Positions 43,407 through 51,619 of a stretch of 64,000 nt of DNA are shown here, piece after piece. Below the pieces are notes generated by a model. That model was not told where the DNA came from. It saw only the letters and a list, made by a program, of their open reading frames with translations, and did no database searches. Source of the DNA: Streptomyces sp. JH34 (GTDB lineage: Bacteria > Actinomycetota > Actinomycetes > Streptomycetales > Streptomycetaceae); contig NZ_JAJSOO010000001.1 in NCBI RefSeq assembly GCF_029428875.1, positions 3,100,001-3,164,000 of the forward strand. The letters are read 5' to 3'. Position numbers and translations under genes: made by a program. Each line of letters starts with the position of its first letter. Position 1 is the first letter of the stretch.

Positions 43407-44123
43407 TCAGGGGCAGAGGCGCTCCACGTGCCAGCCCGCCTCCGGACTCTCCCGCACGTACCGCAGCCGGTCGTGCAGCCGGTTCTCGTGCCCCTGCCAG
43501 AACTCGATCGCGTCCGGCACGACGCGGAAGCCGCCCCACTGCGGGGGCGCCGGGACCTTCTCGCCCTCGGGGTACCGGGCCGCGAGCTCCTCGTAGCGGT
43601 CGACCAGCTCCTGCCGGGAGCCGACCACCGCCGACTGGTCGCTCGCCCAGGCGCCCAGCTGGGAGCCGTGCGGGCGGGTGCGGAAGTACGCCACCGTCTC
43701 CTCGCGTCCGACGCGGACGGCGGTACCTGTGACGATGACCTGGCGGGCGAGCGGGTGCCAGGGGAAGAGCAGCGAGGCGTACGGGTTCGCCGTCAGTTCC
43801 CGGCCCTTCCGGGAGCCGTAGTTGGTGAAGAAGACGAAGCCGCGCGCGTCGTAGTGCTTCAGCAGCACCGTCCGGGAGGACGGCCTGCCCCGCGAGTCGG
43901 CCGTGGAGACCACCATCGCGTTCGGCTCGTGCAGCGCGCCGCCCCCGGCGACCTGGCGGAACCAGTCGGCGAACTGGTCCATGGGGTCCGCGGCTAGATC
44001 CTTCTCGGTGAAGTCCTCGGAGCGGTACTGCTCGCGCATCACGGCCGGATCGGTGGTGCAATCGGATGACGGGACGCGAGAGGAGGCGGAAGCGGAGGAC
44101 GAAGTGGCATCTGCTGTGGGCAC
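43407..44123 (-). CDS. pdxH: Pyridoxamine 5'-phosphate oxidase
   Basis: 238-residue FMN enzyme making pyridoxal 5'-phosphate in the salvage route. Seen: PDXH signature elements [70 protein letters not shown] with the FMN-binding Arg and Lys, [18 protein letters not shown], and the C-terminal [19 protein letters not shown] 44121-44123 gives an N-terminal Ser-rich extension; an internal ATG at MREQY is a possible alternative. It is read leftward from the citrate synthase promoter region; the paralogue at 18.8 kb lacks key residues. Confidence 0.93.
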   Translation of the reverse strand: MPTADATSSSASASSRVPSSDCTTDPAVMREQYRSEDFTEKDLAADPMDQFADWFRQVAGGGALHEPNAMVVSTADSRGRPSSRTVLLKHYDARGFVFFTNYGSRKGRELTANPYASLLFPWHPLARQVIVTGTAVRVGREETVAYFRTRPHGSQLGAWASDQSAVVGSRQELVDRYEELAARYPEGEKVPAPPQWGGFRVVPDAIEFWQGHENRLHDRLRYVRESPEAGWHVERLCP

Positions 44124-44298
44124 GGGGCCATCCTGCCGCAGCGGACCGGTTCCGCCGAGAGGGAGGGCCGCGATCGCCGGCCCGCGCGCCACTCGGGCTG
44201 TGCCGGACGTCACCCTTCCCCGCGTCGTGGTAACCCGCCAGTATCGTGTGCGGGCCTTTGTGGCCTGCACACAGCAGCCGAGTCGAGGGAGCCGCCCG

Positions 44299-45408
44299 AT
44301 GTCCGACTTCGTACCCGGACTTGAAGGAGTCGTCGCGTTCGAGACGGAGATCGCCGAACCCGACAAGGAAGGCGGCTCGCTCCGTTACCGCGGCGTCGAC
44401 ATCGAGGACCTCGTCGGCCATGTGTCGTTCGGCAACGTCTGGGGCCTGCTGGTGGACGGGGCGTTCAACCCCGGCCTGCCGCCCGCCGAGCCCTTCCCGA
44501 TCCCCGTGCACTCAGGTGACATCCGGGTCGACGTGCAGTCGGCGCTCGCCATGCTGGCCCCGGTGTGGGGCCTGAAACCCCTGCTCGACATCGACGAGGA
44601 GACCGCGCGCAACGACCTGGCGCGGGCGGCCGTGATGGCCCTGTCGTACGTCGCCCAGTCGGCCCGCGGCCAGGGCCGCCCGATGGTCCCGCAGAGCGAG
44701 ATCGACAAGGCGGAGTCCGTCGTGGAGCGGTTCATGATCCGCTGGCGCGGCGAGCCGGACCCCAAGCACGTCAAGGCTGTCGACGCCTACTGGACGTCGG
44801 CCGCCGAGCACGGCATGAACGCCTCGACCTTCACCGCCCGTGTCATCGCGTCGACCGGCGCGGACGTGTCGGCGGCGCTGTCCGGGGCGGTGGGCGCCAT
44901 GTCGGGCCCCCTCCACGGGGGTGCCCCGTCCCGGGTCCTCGGCATGATCGAGGAGATCGAGCGGACGGGCGACGCGACGGCGTACGTGAAGCAGGCCCTG
45001 GACAAGGGTGAGCGCCTGATGGGCTTCGGCCACCGCGTCTACCGCGCCGAGGACCCCCGCGCCCGCGTCCTGCGGCGCACGGCCCGTGAGCTGGCCGCCC
45101 CGCGCTTCGAGGTGGCGGAGGCCCTGGAGAAGGCGGCCCTGGAGGAGCTCCACGCCCGCCGGCCGGACCGTGTCCTGGCGACGAACGTGGAGTTCTGGGC
45201 GGCGATCGTCCTGGACTTCGCCGAGGTCCCGGCCCACATGTTCACGTCGATGTTCAGCTGCGCCCGCACCGCGGGATGGTCGGCGCACATCCTGGAGCAG
45301 AAGCGGACGGGCCGCCTGGTGCGCCCCTCGGCGACGTACGTCGGCCCGGGCACGCGCGACCCGCGCTCGATCCCGGGCTACGACCAGCTGGCGGACCTGG
45401 GCAACTGA
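44299..45408 (+). CDS. Citrate synthase (type II-like, 369 residues)
   Basis: Condenses oxaloacetate and acetyl-CoA, first step of the TCA cycle. Seen: [28 protein letters not shown] at the start, [20 protein letters not shown] with the first catalytic His, [15 protein letters not shown] with the second, [17 protein letters not shown], and [36 protein letters not shown]. At 369 residues it is the short form common in actinomycetes as a second citrate synthase, alongside a larger one elsewhere (family knowledge). The ATG at 44299 has GAGGGAG. It diverges from pdxH and ends in a strong terminator. Confidence 0.93.
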   Translation: MSDFVPGLEGVVAFETEIAEPDKEGGSLRYRGVDIEDLVGHVSFGNVWGLLVDGAFNPGLPPAEPFPIPVHSGDIRVDVQSALAMLAPVWGLKPLLDIDEETARNDLARAAVMALSYVAQSARGQGRPMVPQSEIDKAESVVERFMIRWRGEPDPKHVKAVDAYWTSAAEHGMNASTFTARVIASTGADVSAALSGAVGAMSGPLHGGAPSRVLGMIEEIERTGDATAYVKQALDKGERLMGFGHRVYRAEDPRARVLRRTARELAAPRFEVAEALEKAALEELHARRPDRVLATNVEFWAAIVLDFAEVPAHMFTSMFSCARTAGWSAHILEQKRTGRLVRPSATYVGPGTRDPRSIPGYDQLADLGN

Positions 45409-45414
45409 CGGGCG

Positions 45415-45447
45415 GGGCGAGGCGGTACGGGACGTACCGCCTCGCCC
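45415..45447 (+). terminator. Terminator of the citrate synthase gene
   Basis: A perfect 14-bp stem, GGGCGAGGCGGTAC at 45415-45428 with its complement at 45434-45447 and a GGGAC loop, starting seven bases after the stop codon. Confidence 0.8.
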
Positions 45448-45490
45448 TGCGCTCGGCCGGGACCGCACCGTGCCGTGCCGCCCCTGCCTA

Positions 45491-45513
45491 GAGCTCGTAA
45501 CACGATCTTGTTG
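45491..45513 (+). repeat. Left terminal inverted repeat of the IS-bounded segment
   Basis: Begins GAGCTCGTAACACGATCTTG; pairs with 47207-47229 with one mismatch. CTA precedes it. Confidence 0.85.
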
Positions 45514-45564
45514 GGATTCCCTGGCCGGGCGTGACCGATGTGACGATTCGGCCGTTCGTGAGGT

Positions 45565-46175
45565 GTGGGTAGTCGACCGTGGATCGTGGACGATGAGTTG
45601 TGGGCGTTGATCGAGCCGTTGCTGCCGCCGTGGCCGGAGCGGTCGCCGGGGCCGCGGCCGGTGTCGGACCGACTCTGTCTGCAGGGCATCCTGTTCGTCC
45701 TCTACAACGACATAGCCTGGCAACTTCTGCCGTTGGAACTGGGGTTCGGCTCGGGACAGACGTGCTGGTGCCGGCTGGACCGGTGGCAGAAGGCAGGAGT
45801 CTTCGACCAGCTGCACAGAGTCCTGCTCGCTGAGCTGAACGCGGCGGGCGAGCTCGACTGGTCGCGGGCGTGTGTGGATGGTTCCCACTTCCGCGCGAAA
45901 AAGGGGGATCCGACACCGGTCCGTCGCCGCTCGACCGGCGGAAGACGGGCAGCAAACACCATCTGATCTGCGTCGGCCGCGGCACCCCGCTCAAGGTCAT
46001 CACCACCGCGGCCAACGTCAACGACGTCACCCAGACCCTCGCCTTGGTCGACGGCATCCCACCCCCGGCCGGCCCCGCCGGCGACCCGACGCCCTGCTCG
46101 GCGACACGGGCTACGACTTCGTCTCACTCGCCTGCGGCTTGATCTGTTGGAGACGCCTCAAGAAGGCCAGATTTG
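45565..46175 (+). pseudogene. IS5-family transposase, inactivated
   Basis: The reading starts at GTG 45565 (MGSRPWIVDDELWALIEPLL) with the usual N-domain and first catalytic region RACVDGSHFRAKKG. At the A5G5 run near 45899-45908 a -1 shift continues the family sequence (GGSDTGPSPLDRRKTGSKHHLI); this may be programmed frameshifting, as in several IS5 subgroups. A second shift near 46075, and a deletion of roughly 100 codons joining RRPDALLGDTGYD to VSLACGLICWRRLKKA, remove the remaining catalytic residues. The element therefore cannot make its own transposase. Confidence 0.85.
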
Positions 46176-46317
46176 ATCGCGTCACGAACATTCGGGCTGA
46201 TACGCGTTGGCCTTGCCCTCAGATCGGTCGCCGTGTCGCTGGTCTTCTCCGGTCGCCACCCGTCACGTTGGCCAAGCGCTGGTCGCGGCCCAGGGCAGCG
46301 AAGGGCGATTCTGCCGT

Positions 46318-46989
46318 TCAGGACAGTCCACTTGAAGGCCCGAAATCCAGGACGGTCCCAGGCGGGACCGGACCCTCACCCGCGTAACCCGCGTAGGTAT
46401 TGCCCAGCCGTGCCGCTGGTGCGTCGTCGTCGGCGAGCGTCAGGCTGGGCCAAGGCCCGGCGAGGGCTGCATCGTCCAGAGTAATGCCGAGGTGATCGAG
46501 TACGAGCGCCACCACCGGCGCCATCCCGGCGCCCTCACCCTTGTGTGCGGCGAGTGCCTCTTCCACTCGATCCCACCAGGGGCCGAGCGGTTCGGACCGG
46601 CTGTGTTCCATGCCGGGCTCGAAGTACTCGACACACTCGCCGTCGCGCCAGTACTGGAAGACGTCGATTCCCTCGGTAGTCGCCACGCTGTACGTCTCAG
46701 TTCCCCGAGACAACTCCGCGAGCGATTCTTCCCCAAAGCCGATGCCGCCGTCCTCCTCGACGCAGAAGGCCCACCCACCGATGCTGCCGGCCCGCAGCAG
46801 CGAGACCATCCCGTCACCCGATTCACCCGAGGGTAGATCTGAGGCTGCCTCGCAGCCGAGCAGCTGCGCCTGGTCCGGATCGGCCCCGTAGCGGGCGAAC
46901 ACTTCCTCGGGGACGAGACCGCGAGTGAAAGTAGCGCACATCCAGGCCCTCGCCCAGTCCAGCGAACCCGCTTCCGCGTCTGTGTCCAT
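46318..46989 (-). CDS. DUF6461-domain protein carried inside the IS-bounded segment
   Basis: 223-residue soluble acidic protein of the DUF6461 family. Seen: an N-terminal helix WARAWMCATFTRGLVPEEVFARYGAD, MVSLLRAGSIGGWAFCVEEDGGIGF in the middle, VFQYWRDGECVEYFEPGMEHSRSEP, and a C-terminal MAPVVALVLDHLGITLDD. The ATG at 46987-46989 has a good GGAGGC. Family members are scattered across actinomycete genomes with no assigned role. Its position between inverted IS ends makes it the likely cargo of a compound element. The frame is intact and the ribosome site kept, so it is probably expressed. Confidence 0.8.
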   Translation of the reverse strand: MDTDAEAGSLDWARAWMCATFTRGLVPEEVFARYGADPDQAQLLGCEAASDLPSGESGDGMVSLLRAGSIGGWAFCVEEDGGIGFGEESLAELSRGTETYSVATTEGIDVFQYWRDGECVEYFEPGMEHSRSEPLGPWWDRVEEALAAHKGEGAGMAPVVALVLDHLGITLDDAALAGPWPSLTLADDDAPAARLGNTYAGYAGEGPVPPGTVLDFGPSSGLS

Positions 46990-47206
46990 AATCTGCCTCC
47001 GTGATTGACACCGGGCATCGCTTATCAGGGGCGAGCCTTCCAGGCTCTCCGCAGTGTGCCAAGCACGGCGAGGAGCCCGGACCATAATGCCTGGTTCATC
47101 CGACGGGATAGGTACCGGGCAGGATGTCCCGGGGGCTTGCCCGGTGAACTGGATGCAAGAAGGGGGCGCGAGCATCAGCTGCCTGTCACGCTCGACCAGG
47201 ACGCCT

Positions 47207-47229
47207 CAACAAGATCTTGTTACGAGCTC
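47207..47229 (-). repeat. Right terminal inverted repeat of the IS-bounded segment
   Basis: Reads CAACAAGATCTTGTTACGAG and ends in GAGCTC at 47224-47229, followed by CTA. Complement of the left end with one mismatch; homology extends inward for about 40 bp. Confidence 0.85.
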
Positions 47230-47293
47230 CTAGGGCTGAGCCTGCCGGGTGCGCTTGACGGTGAAGTACAGACCCAGCCAGCGGGCTCCGCTT

Positions 47294-47509
47294 TCACGTT
47301 CGCCCGTTCTTACCTCTCTGAATGAAAAAGCATCCCACCACAGAAATGCACCCGACAATTCCCAGAAGCGCCCACCCTCCACTGTTCCCGTAAGCAATCA
47401 GGAAAATGGAAAAGGCGACTCCCAGGACTATGAACACGGCGGCGATCTGCACGTATCGCTTAACGGCAGCCCGCTGTTCCATCGTCCATCCGACGTGCGG
47501 CTCCGACAT
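47294..47509 (-). CDS. Small two-span membrane protein, AT-richer than its surroundings
   Basis: 71-residue protein with two membrane segments, VQIAAVFIVLGVAFSIFLIAYG and WALLGIVGCISVVGCFFI, ending in a basic tail QRGKNGRT. Codons use far more A and T in third positions than neighbouring genes. The ATG at 47507-47509 is preceded by AAGG; a GTG three codons earlier is the alternative. It sits just outside the IS-bounded segment and next to an RHS fragment. Base composition and setting point to horizontal acquisition. A role as immunity protein of a lost RHS toxin is possible but only inferred. Confidence 0.6.
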   Translation of the reverse strand: MSEPHVGWTMEQRAAVKRYVQIAAVFIVLGVAFSIFLIAYGNSGGWALLGIVGCISVVGCFFIQRGKNGRT

Positions 47510-47529
47510 GCTGACCACCTTGTCTCCTT

Positions 47530-47697
47530 TTAGCCACCGGTGACCGGTAGGGCTGGGGCACGGAATCGCTGGTAGTGGTACGGGGAGAACACCGCGAGGG
47601 CTGCAGCCGTGTTGACCTTCGCGCCGGTCTCGTCGACCATCGCGACCACAGAACCGAGTGCGTCGGTCAGGTGGTAGTTCTTCCCCCCACGGGTCAT
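47530..47697 (-). pseudogene. C-terminal fragment of an RHS/YD-repeat protein
   Basis: The leftward frame reads GGKNYHLTDALGSVVAMVDETG, then AKVNTAAALAVFSPYHYQRFRAP and a stop. YHLTDALGSVVAMVDETG is the RHS core signature that normally precedes a variable toxin end; the rest of the protein, usually over 1,000 residues, is missing. Upstream sequence (to about 47870) does not continue the repeat. It is a relic of a polymorphic toxin or cell-surface protein. Confidence 0.65.
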
Positions 47698-47869
47698 GGA
47701 GTTCAGGGTGCCCCCGGGCTCACGGTTGAAGCCGTGTCCACTCCGGCGGTTGGGTCATCCGCGAGCAGTCCGGCCACTTCTCGCCCCGTCCTGGCGGGGC
47801 CGGCAACCGCCCGCGTCCAGTCGACGCCCACCACCAGGCCATGCCCGTGTCCGTGGGGTTGACGGGGTA

Positions 47870-48184
47870 TCACTCGCCGACGGACGCAAGCTCGTCAGAG
47901 GTGCCGTCCAGCCGTCGCCCCCGGCTCTCGGCCACACGCCGTACGTCCCCCAGCGATTCGGCCAGGCGGCACGCGAGGTAGTGCACCTGGGGGCCGGTGG
48001 CCCGTCGGTCGCCCAGCAGGTCCGCCGCGTGGCCGAGCAGATCCCCGGCCATGGATAGCTGCGCACTCTCGACCCGGTCCGCCATCCGCGACACCGTGCC
48101 CGCGCCGTCCCCGAGGAGATAGCAGGGCTCGCCGCCCGCCGTCGTCCACGGGAGCAGCCGCGCTTCTCCGGACTCCGCCCTCAC
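47870..48184 (-). CDS. Small conserved Streptomyces protein, second gene of a coupled pair
   Basis: 104-residue protein. Seen: LPWTTAGGEPCYLLGDGAGTVSRMADRVESAQLSMAGDLLGHAADLL, then a helical LACRLAESLGDVRRVAESRGRRL. I recall the same family next to a small Arg-rich protein in many Streptomyces genomes, usually beside XRE/DUF397 modules. The GTG start at 48182-48184 overlaps the stop of the upstream gene (GTGA), so the two are translated together. Function is unknown. Confidence 0.7.
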   Translation of the reverse strand: MRAESGEARLLPWTTAGGEPCYLLGDGAGTVSRMADRVESAQLSMAGDLLGHAADLLGDRRATGPQVHYLACRLAESLGDVRRVAESRGRRLDGTSDELASVGE

Positions 48185-48444
48185 GCCGCCGCCTCCCACC
48201 CACGCGGGATGTCCACGAGCGCACGCCGCCGCCTCAGCTCCGCGATCCTGCGGGCTTCCCGCTCCCTTTCGTGCGCCACGTAGTAGGGGCGCACCAGTGG
48301 GCTGTCCTCGCCACGCGGCGGACGTTTGCCGGTGCAGTGTCTCGTGATCCCGTCGGGGCGAGTGCACGCGCTCGGGGGATGCCCTGCTCCCGACGCCGGC
48401 CGTCTCGCCAGCAGCTCGAAGATCCGGGCGATGCGGTCCCTCAT
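48181..48444 (-). CDS. Small basic conserved Streptomyces protein, first gene of the pair
   Basis: 87-residue Arg-rich protein beginning MRDRIARIFELLARRP and containing RGEDSPLVRPYYVAHEREREARRIAELRRRR. It is conserved in Streptomyces and always, as far as I recall, directly upstream of the gene that follows here. The ATG at 48442-48444 has AGGAAG. It diverges from the XRE gene at 48607, sharing the promoter interval, so common control by that regulator is plausible. No enzymatic motif is visible. Confidence 0.65.
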   Translation of the reverse strand: MRDRIARIFELLARRPASGAGHPPSACTRPDGITRHCTGKRPPRGEDSPLVRPYYVAHEREREARRIAELRRRRALVDIPRGWEAAA

Positions 48445-48606
48445 GGCTTCCTGCTTCCTGCTTCCTGCGGATTTCGTGGCCACGCCACACGAAGGAGCGA
48501 ACGACTGCGCTCCGTGCTCAACTCTTCACAGAATGAGGTCGTCGCTCGGTACGCTGCCAGGGGTTCACGCCTGACAGCGCGCCTGTCATCCTGGGGAGTT
48601 GGTCGC

Positions 48607-49431
48607 ATGACGTCGCATCACAGGCCACGCACGGCACGGGTGAAGTACGGCGAGGAGCTGCGGCTCAGGCGCACGGCGGCGGGGCTGACCCAGGAGGCGT
48701 TGAGCGAGCAGATCGTGTGCTCGCCGACCCTCATCAGCCACTTCGAGGCGGGCCGTCGGCTGCCCAACCCGGATGACGCCCAGCGGATCGACCGGGCGCT
48801 GAGCACGGACGGGTTCTTCGCCCGGTGGCTGGAGGATCTGGACACGAAGTTCGTCGACCACTTCGCGGCGGTGGCCGAGCTGGAACGGCATGCGACGGAG
48901 ATTCGGCAGTTCGCCCCAGCCCTCGTCCCCGGGCTCCTCCAGACCGAGGGTTACGCCCGCGCACTGTTCTCCGCCTACCGGCCGAACCACCAATCTGCGG
49001 AGCTTGACAGAGACGTCGTCATCCGAACAGAGCGTGCCCAAGTGCTTGACGGGCCGATCAAGCCAGTCGTCTGGACGATCCTCGACGAAGCCGTGCTCCG
49101 CCGCCAGGTAGGAGGACCTCAGGTCATGGCAGAGCAGCTCGACAAGATCGCGGATATGGCCGCCTCCGGGCGCCTCCGTCTGCACGTACTGCCATTCGGA
49201 GCCGGTGCGTACGCGCTCCAGGAGGGGCTGCTCACTCTCATGAGCTTTCGGGACTCCGCACCCGTGGCATACGTCGAGGGCTTCCTCTCGGGGAGCCTTC
49301 TCGACGATCCCTCACTGGTGAGTACCAGTCAGACCGCCTACGCTCTTGCGCTGAGTGACGCGATGTCGCGGCGCGAATCATTGACCGCCGTCCGGGCGGC
49401 AGCGGAGGAACACAGAGATGGCCAGCACTGA
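48607..49431 (+). CDS. XRE-family regulator with DUF5753 domain (Scr1-type antitoxin-like)
   Basis: 274-residue regulator. Seen: HTH KYGEELRLRRTAAGLTQEALSEQIVCSPTLISHFEAGRRLPNPDDAQ, then a DUF5753 C-domain with IRQFAPALVPGLLQTEGYARALF, RTERAQVLDGPIKPVVWTILDEAVLRRQVGG and LRLHVLPFGAGAYALQEGLLTLMSF. In Streptomyces these pair with a downstream DUF397 protein, and some act as toxin-antitoxin-like or morphogenesis regulators (WhiJ, Scr1). The ATG at 48607 follows GGGGAGTTGGTCGC. Its stop overlaps the DUF397 start by 14 bases, coupling both proteins. Confidence 0.9.
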   Translation: MTSHHRPRTARVKYGEELRLRRTAAGLTQEALSEQIVCSPTLISHFEAGRRLPNPDDAQRIDRALSTDGFFARWLEDLDTKFVDHFAAVAELERHATEIRQFAPALVPGLLQTEGYARALFSAYRPNHQSAELDRDVVIRTERAQVLDGPIKPVVWTILDEAVLRRQVGGPQVMAEQLDKIADMAASGRLRLHVLPFGAGAYALQEGLLTLMSFRDSAPVAYVEGFLSGSLLDDPSLVSTSQTAYALALSDAMSRRESLTAVRAAAEEHRDGQH

Positions 49432-49648
49432 GCACTGCGTATCCGACTCGTCCACGCTCGCTCGGTGGTACAAGTCCAGCTACAGCGGCGGCAGCCAGGG
49501 CGAATGCCTTGAGGTGGCCCGCGGCTACGACGTCGTCCCCGTACGGGACAGCAAGGTCTCCCACGGACCGGCCGTGATCGCGTCCACGGCGAGCTGGTCG
49601 GCCTTCGTCACAGCCGTCAGGAACGGCTCACTCGACCTCGACGCCTGA
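49418..49648 (+). CDS. DUF397 protein, partner of the upstream XRE regulator
   Basis: 76-residue DUF397 domain protein. Seen: LARWYKSSYSGGSQGECLEVARG, the family signature W-x-KSSYS...GxCVEVA, then VVPVRDSKVSHGPAVIASTASWSAFVTAVRNG. DUF397 proteins can be toxic when unpaired and are neutralised by the cognate XRE/DUF5753 protein (reported for Scr1-type systems). The ATG at 49418 lies inside the XRE gene. This is the only such module in the window, and the HATPase protein at 23.2 kb may be a distant third partner type. Confidence 0.9.
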   Translation: MASTEHCVSDSSTLARWYKSSYSGGSQGECLEVARGYDVVPVRDSKVSHGPAVIASTASWSAFVTAVRNGSLDLDA

Positions 49649-50014
49649 CCGGTCCTCCCCACGGGCCACCAGGCGCGGCCCGAAGCTCGGATCTCGCGTC
49701 GCGAGCCCCGAGATCGGCACGTTCACTCCTCCGGGTGTACGTGGAGGAGGGTGCGCCCGAAGCTTGAGCTTCGGGATCCGGGTGCCGGGACCCGGGCGCC
49801 GGGATTCGAGCTCCTTCTTTCAACCGGTAGGGAAAAGAAGGGTTTTGGGAAACCTCCCCCACCTCCCCTCCCCGTCACGGCCAGCAAGTATGACTAATCG
49901 TGATCGGCTTGCGGCGAAGCGTCACGACTGCTTACGGTGCGACCAAACGAACGACCCCGACACGGTGTTAGAGCACCGGCCGGGGTCTCACCCCACGATC
50001 GAAAAGGCGATCCC
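49649..50014. other. Intergenic region with a strong hairpin after the DUF397 gene
   Basis: 366 bases. CCCGAAGC at 49756-49763 and GCTTCGGG at 49768-49775 form an 8-bp stem with a TTGA loop, followed by further GC-rich self-complementary sequence (GCCGGGACCCGGGCGCC region). It may terminate the module. No coding sequence is convincing before 50015. Confidence 0.5.
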
Positions 50015-51013
50015 GTGGCTACCCAGCACATTAGTCCTGCCCTCAGCACCCCCGCACTCTCCCGCCCGTACCCGATGGCGAATCCCGGTTACGGCAAGCG
50101 GTCCATGCCGGACCAGTCCCCCGCGTGCGCCGACGACTTCACGCTCCTGCCGCCGCGCGAGCGCTGCATCGCCGGGTTTATCGACCACCTTCCCGACGGC
50201 GCCTCGATGGACGTGAAGAGCCTCGCCAAGCAGCTGCCGCTCTACGGCCAGCAGGCGGTCGGCTCGGCCCTGCGGACCCTGTCCGTGGCGGGCTATCTGC
50301 GTCGCGTGCGCTGCCTGGTCGGTGAGGGCGAACAGGTCCGCTGGGTCTTCCGGACGTTCTGGTCCCGTACCGCGCGCGACAACGAGTGGTGGGGTGCCCG
50401 CCTCGCCCCGGAGCAGCGAGAGGCGGCCCCGTCCTCCGTACAGCAGCCGCCCTCCTGGGTACCGAAGGCGGAACCGGCCCCCGTGGCCGAACCGCCCGCA
50501 GCGCCGGTCGTGCCGCAGCAGCGGGGCCCGGAGCCCGCCCCGGCCGCGGACCCCGTCCCCTCGCCCGCCTATCTGGCCCTGGCGCAGCTCGGCCGTACCG
50601 AACCACGCCTGGCCCTGTCCGCGGCCGACTGCGCGGTGCTGGAGGCACCGGCCGCCGAGTGGCTGGCCCGGGGCGTGAGCACCGACTACCTGACGCACGC
50701 CCTCACCTCAGGGCTGCCCGCCCAGGTCGGTTCGCCCGTCGGGCTGGTCCGCCGCCGTCTCGCCGACAAGATCCCGCCGTACGTTCCGCAGGCCACCACG
50801 CCGCACACGCCAGGAGGCGGCGTCCGGCGCGCGATGATGGAGTGCGTCAAGTGCGGCGCTGCCGGTCGCCCGGAGGCCCTGCCCGACGGGCTCTGCCGCC
50901 CCTGCGGCCGGCCCGAAGCGGCGGAGCCCGAGGGCCGTCCCGCCGGAGGACTCGCCGAGTCCGAGGTCCGCGCCCTCGCGGGCCACGTGAGGGAGCTGCT
51001 CAGGTCCCGCTGA
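50015..51013 (+). CDS. Winged-helix protein with Pro-rich linker and C-terminal zinc ribbon
   Basis: 332-residue protein. Seen: an N-terminal winged helix (LPPRERCIAGFIDHLPDGASMDVKSLAKQLPLYGQQAVGSALRTLSVAGYLRR, MarR/MerR-like), a Pro/Ala-rich linker from about 150 to 200, a second helical region (AYLALAQLGRTEPRLALSAADCAVLEAPAAEWLARGV) and a zinc-ribbon pair CVKCGAAGRPEALPDGLCRPCGRP. Such proteins are recurrent in Streptomyces near integrated elements, annotated as helix-turn-helix regulators of unknown target. GTG 50015 is chosen with AAGG upstream; ATG 50075 is possible. Confidence 0.7.
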   Translation: MATQHISPALSTPALSRPYPMANPGYGKRSMPDQSPACADDFTLLPPRERCIAGFIDHLPDGASMDVKSLAKQLPLYGQQAVGSALRTLSVAGYLRRVRCLVGEGEQVRWVFRTFWSRTARDNEWWGARLAPEQREAAPSSVQQPPSWVPKAEPAPVAEPPAAPVVPQQRGPEPAPAADPVPSPAYLALAQLGRTEPRLALSAADCAVLEAPAAEWLARGVSTDYLTHALTSGLPAQVGSPVGLVRRRLADKIPPYVPQATTPHTPGGGVRRAMMECVKCGAAGRPEALPDGLCRPCGRPEAAEPEGRPAGGLAESEVRALAGHVRELLRSR

Positions 51014-51040
51014 GTGCGGGTGCCCGTCCCCCACCACGCG

Positions 51041-51619
51041 TCAGCCCAGCGCCTCGTCCAGCAGGGCCGCCCACTGCGCGACCACCCTTTCCCGCCGTGC
51101 CCTGTCGTCCGTGAGGACGTTGGCGAGGCCCAGGCCGCGAGCCATGTCGAGGATGCCCTGGACCGTCTCGCGGACGCCGGGGCGGGTTTCGTCGGCGCGG
51201 AGGAGTTCGACGGCGATCCGGTGGGTCTCCCGGCCGACGCGGGCCTCCAGTTCGGTGACGCGGGGCCTCAGCTGGGCTTCGTTCGAGGCGGCGACCCAGA
51301 GCTGGAGGGCGGCGCGGAAGAGCGGGCCGGTGTAGAGGTCGACCAGGGCGGCGATCACCGCCGCGCGGCCCTGGACGGGCAGGGCGCGCAGGGCGGCGGA
51401 GCGTTCCTCGGCGACGTACTCGACGGCGCCGGTGAACAGGTCCTCGCGGGTCGGGAAGTGGTGCTGGGCGGCGCCCCGTGAGACCCCCGCGTGTTCGGCG
51501 ACGACGGTGACCGTGGAGCCCGCCCAGCCGTGTTCGGCGAGGCAGGCCACCGCGGACGCCAGGAGCCGTTGCCGGGTGGCGCGGCTCCTGTCCTGCTTCG
51601 GGGGCGTCACAGCACCCAT
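51041..51619 (-). CDS. TetR regulator, probable repressor of the adjacent acyl-CoA operon
   Basis: 192-residue regulator. Seen: HTH SRATRQRLLASAVACLAEHGWAGSTVTVVAEHAGVSRGAAQHHFPTREDLFTGAV, then a helical ligand domain with VQGRAAVIAALVDLYTGPLFRAALQLWVAA. It is the last gene of the operon; its ATG at 51617-51619 lies 13 bases inside the upstream enoyl-CoA hydratase stop region, and GTG 51610 would give an exact GTGA overlap. Being cotranscribed, it probably senses an acyl-CoA intermediate and represses from the palindrome at 61440, analogous to AtuR/LiuR-type control. That is inference. Confidence 0.9.
   Translation of the reverse strand: MGAVTPPKQDRSRATRQRLLASAVACLAEHGWAGSTVTVVAEHAGVSRGAAQHHFPTREDLFTGAVEYVAEERSAALRALPVQGRAAVIAALVDLYTGPLFRAALQLWVAASNEAQLRPRVTELEARVGRETHRIAVELLRADETRPGVRETVQGILDMARGLGLANVLTDDRARRERVVAQWAALLDEALG

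Larger units (their letters stand above)
45491..47229. mobile_element. IS5-type element remnant enclosing a DUF6461 cargo gene
   Basis: Terminal inverted repeats GAGCTCGTAACACGATCTTG at 45491 and its counterpart ending at 47229 match at 22 of 23 positions (one A/C difference). Both ends are flanked by CTA (45488-45490 and 47230-47232), a 3-bp target duplication typical of IS5-family elements. Similarity between the two ends continues for about 40 bp inward (GCGTGAC shared), so the right end is an inverted copy of a left end. Inside lie a dead transposase (left) and a DUF6461 gene (right, leftward). A decayed inner end of the original IS is visible near 46171-46187. Confidence 0.8.

Noticed and set aside
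47698..47869. Continuation of the RHS fragment upstream
   Set aside because: The leftward frame beyond 47697 shows no YD repeats; it is unrelated or too decayed to name.
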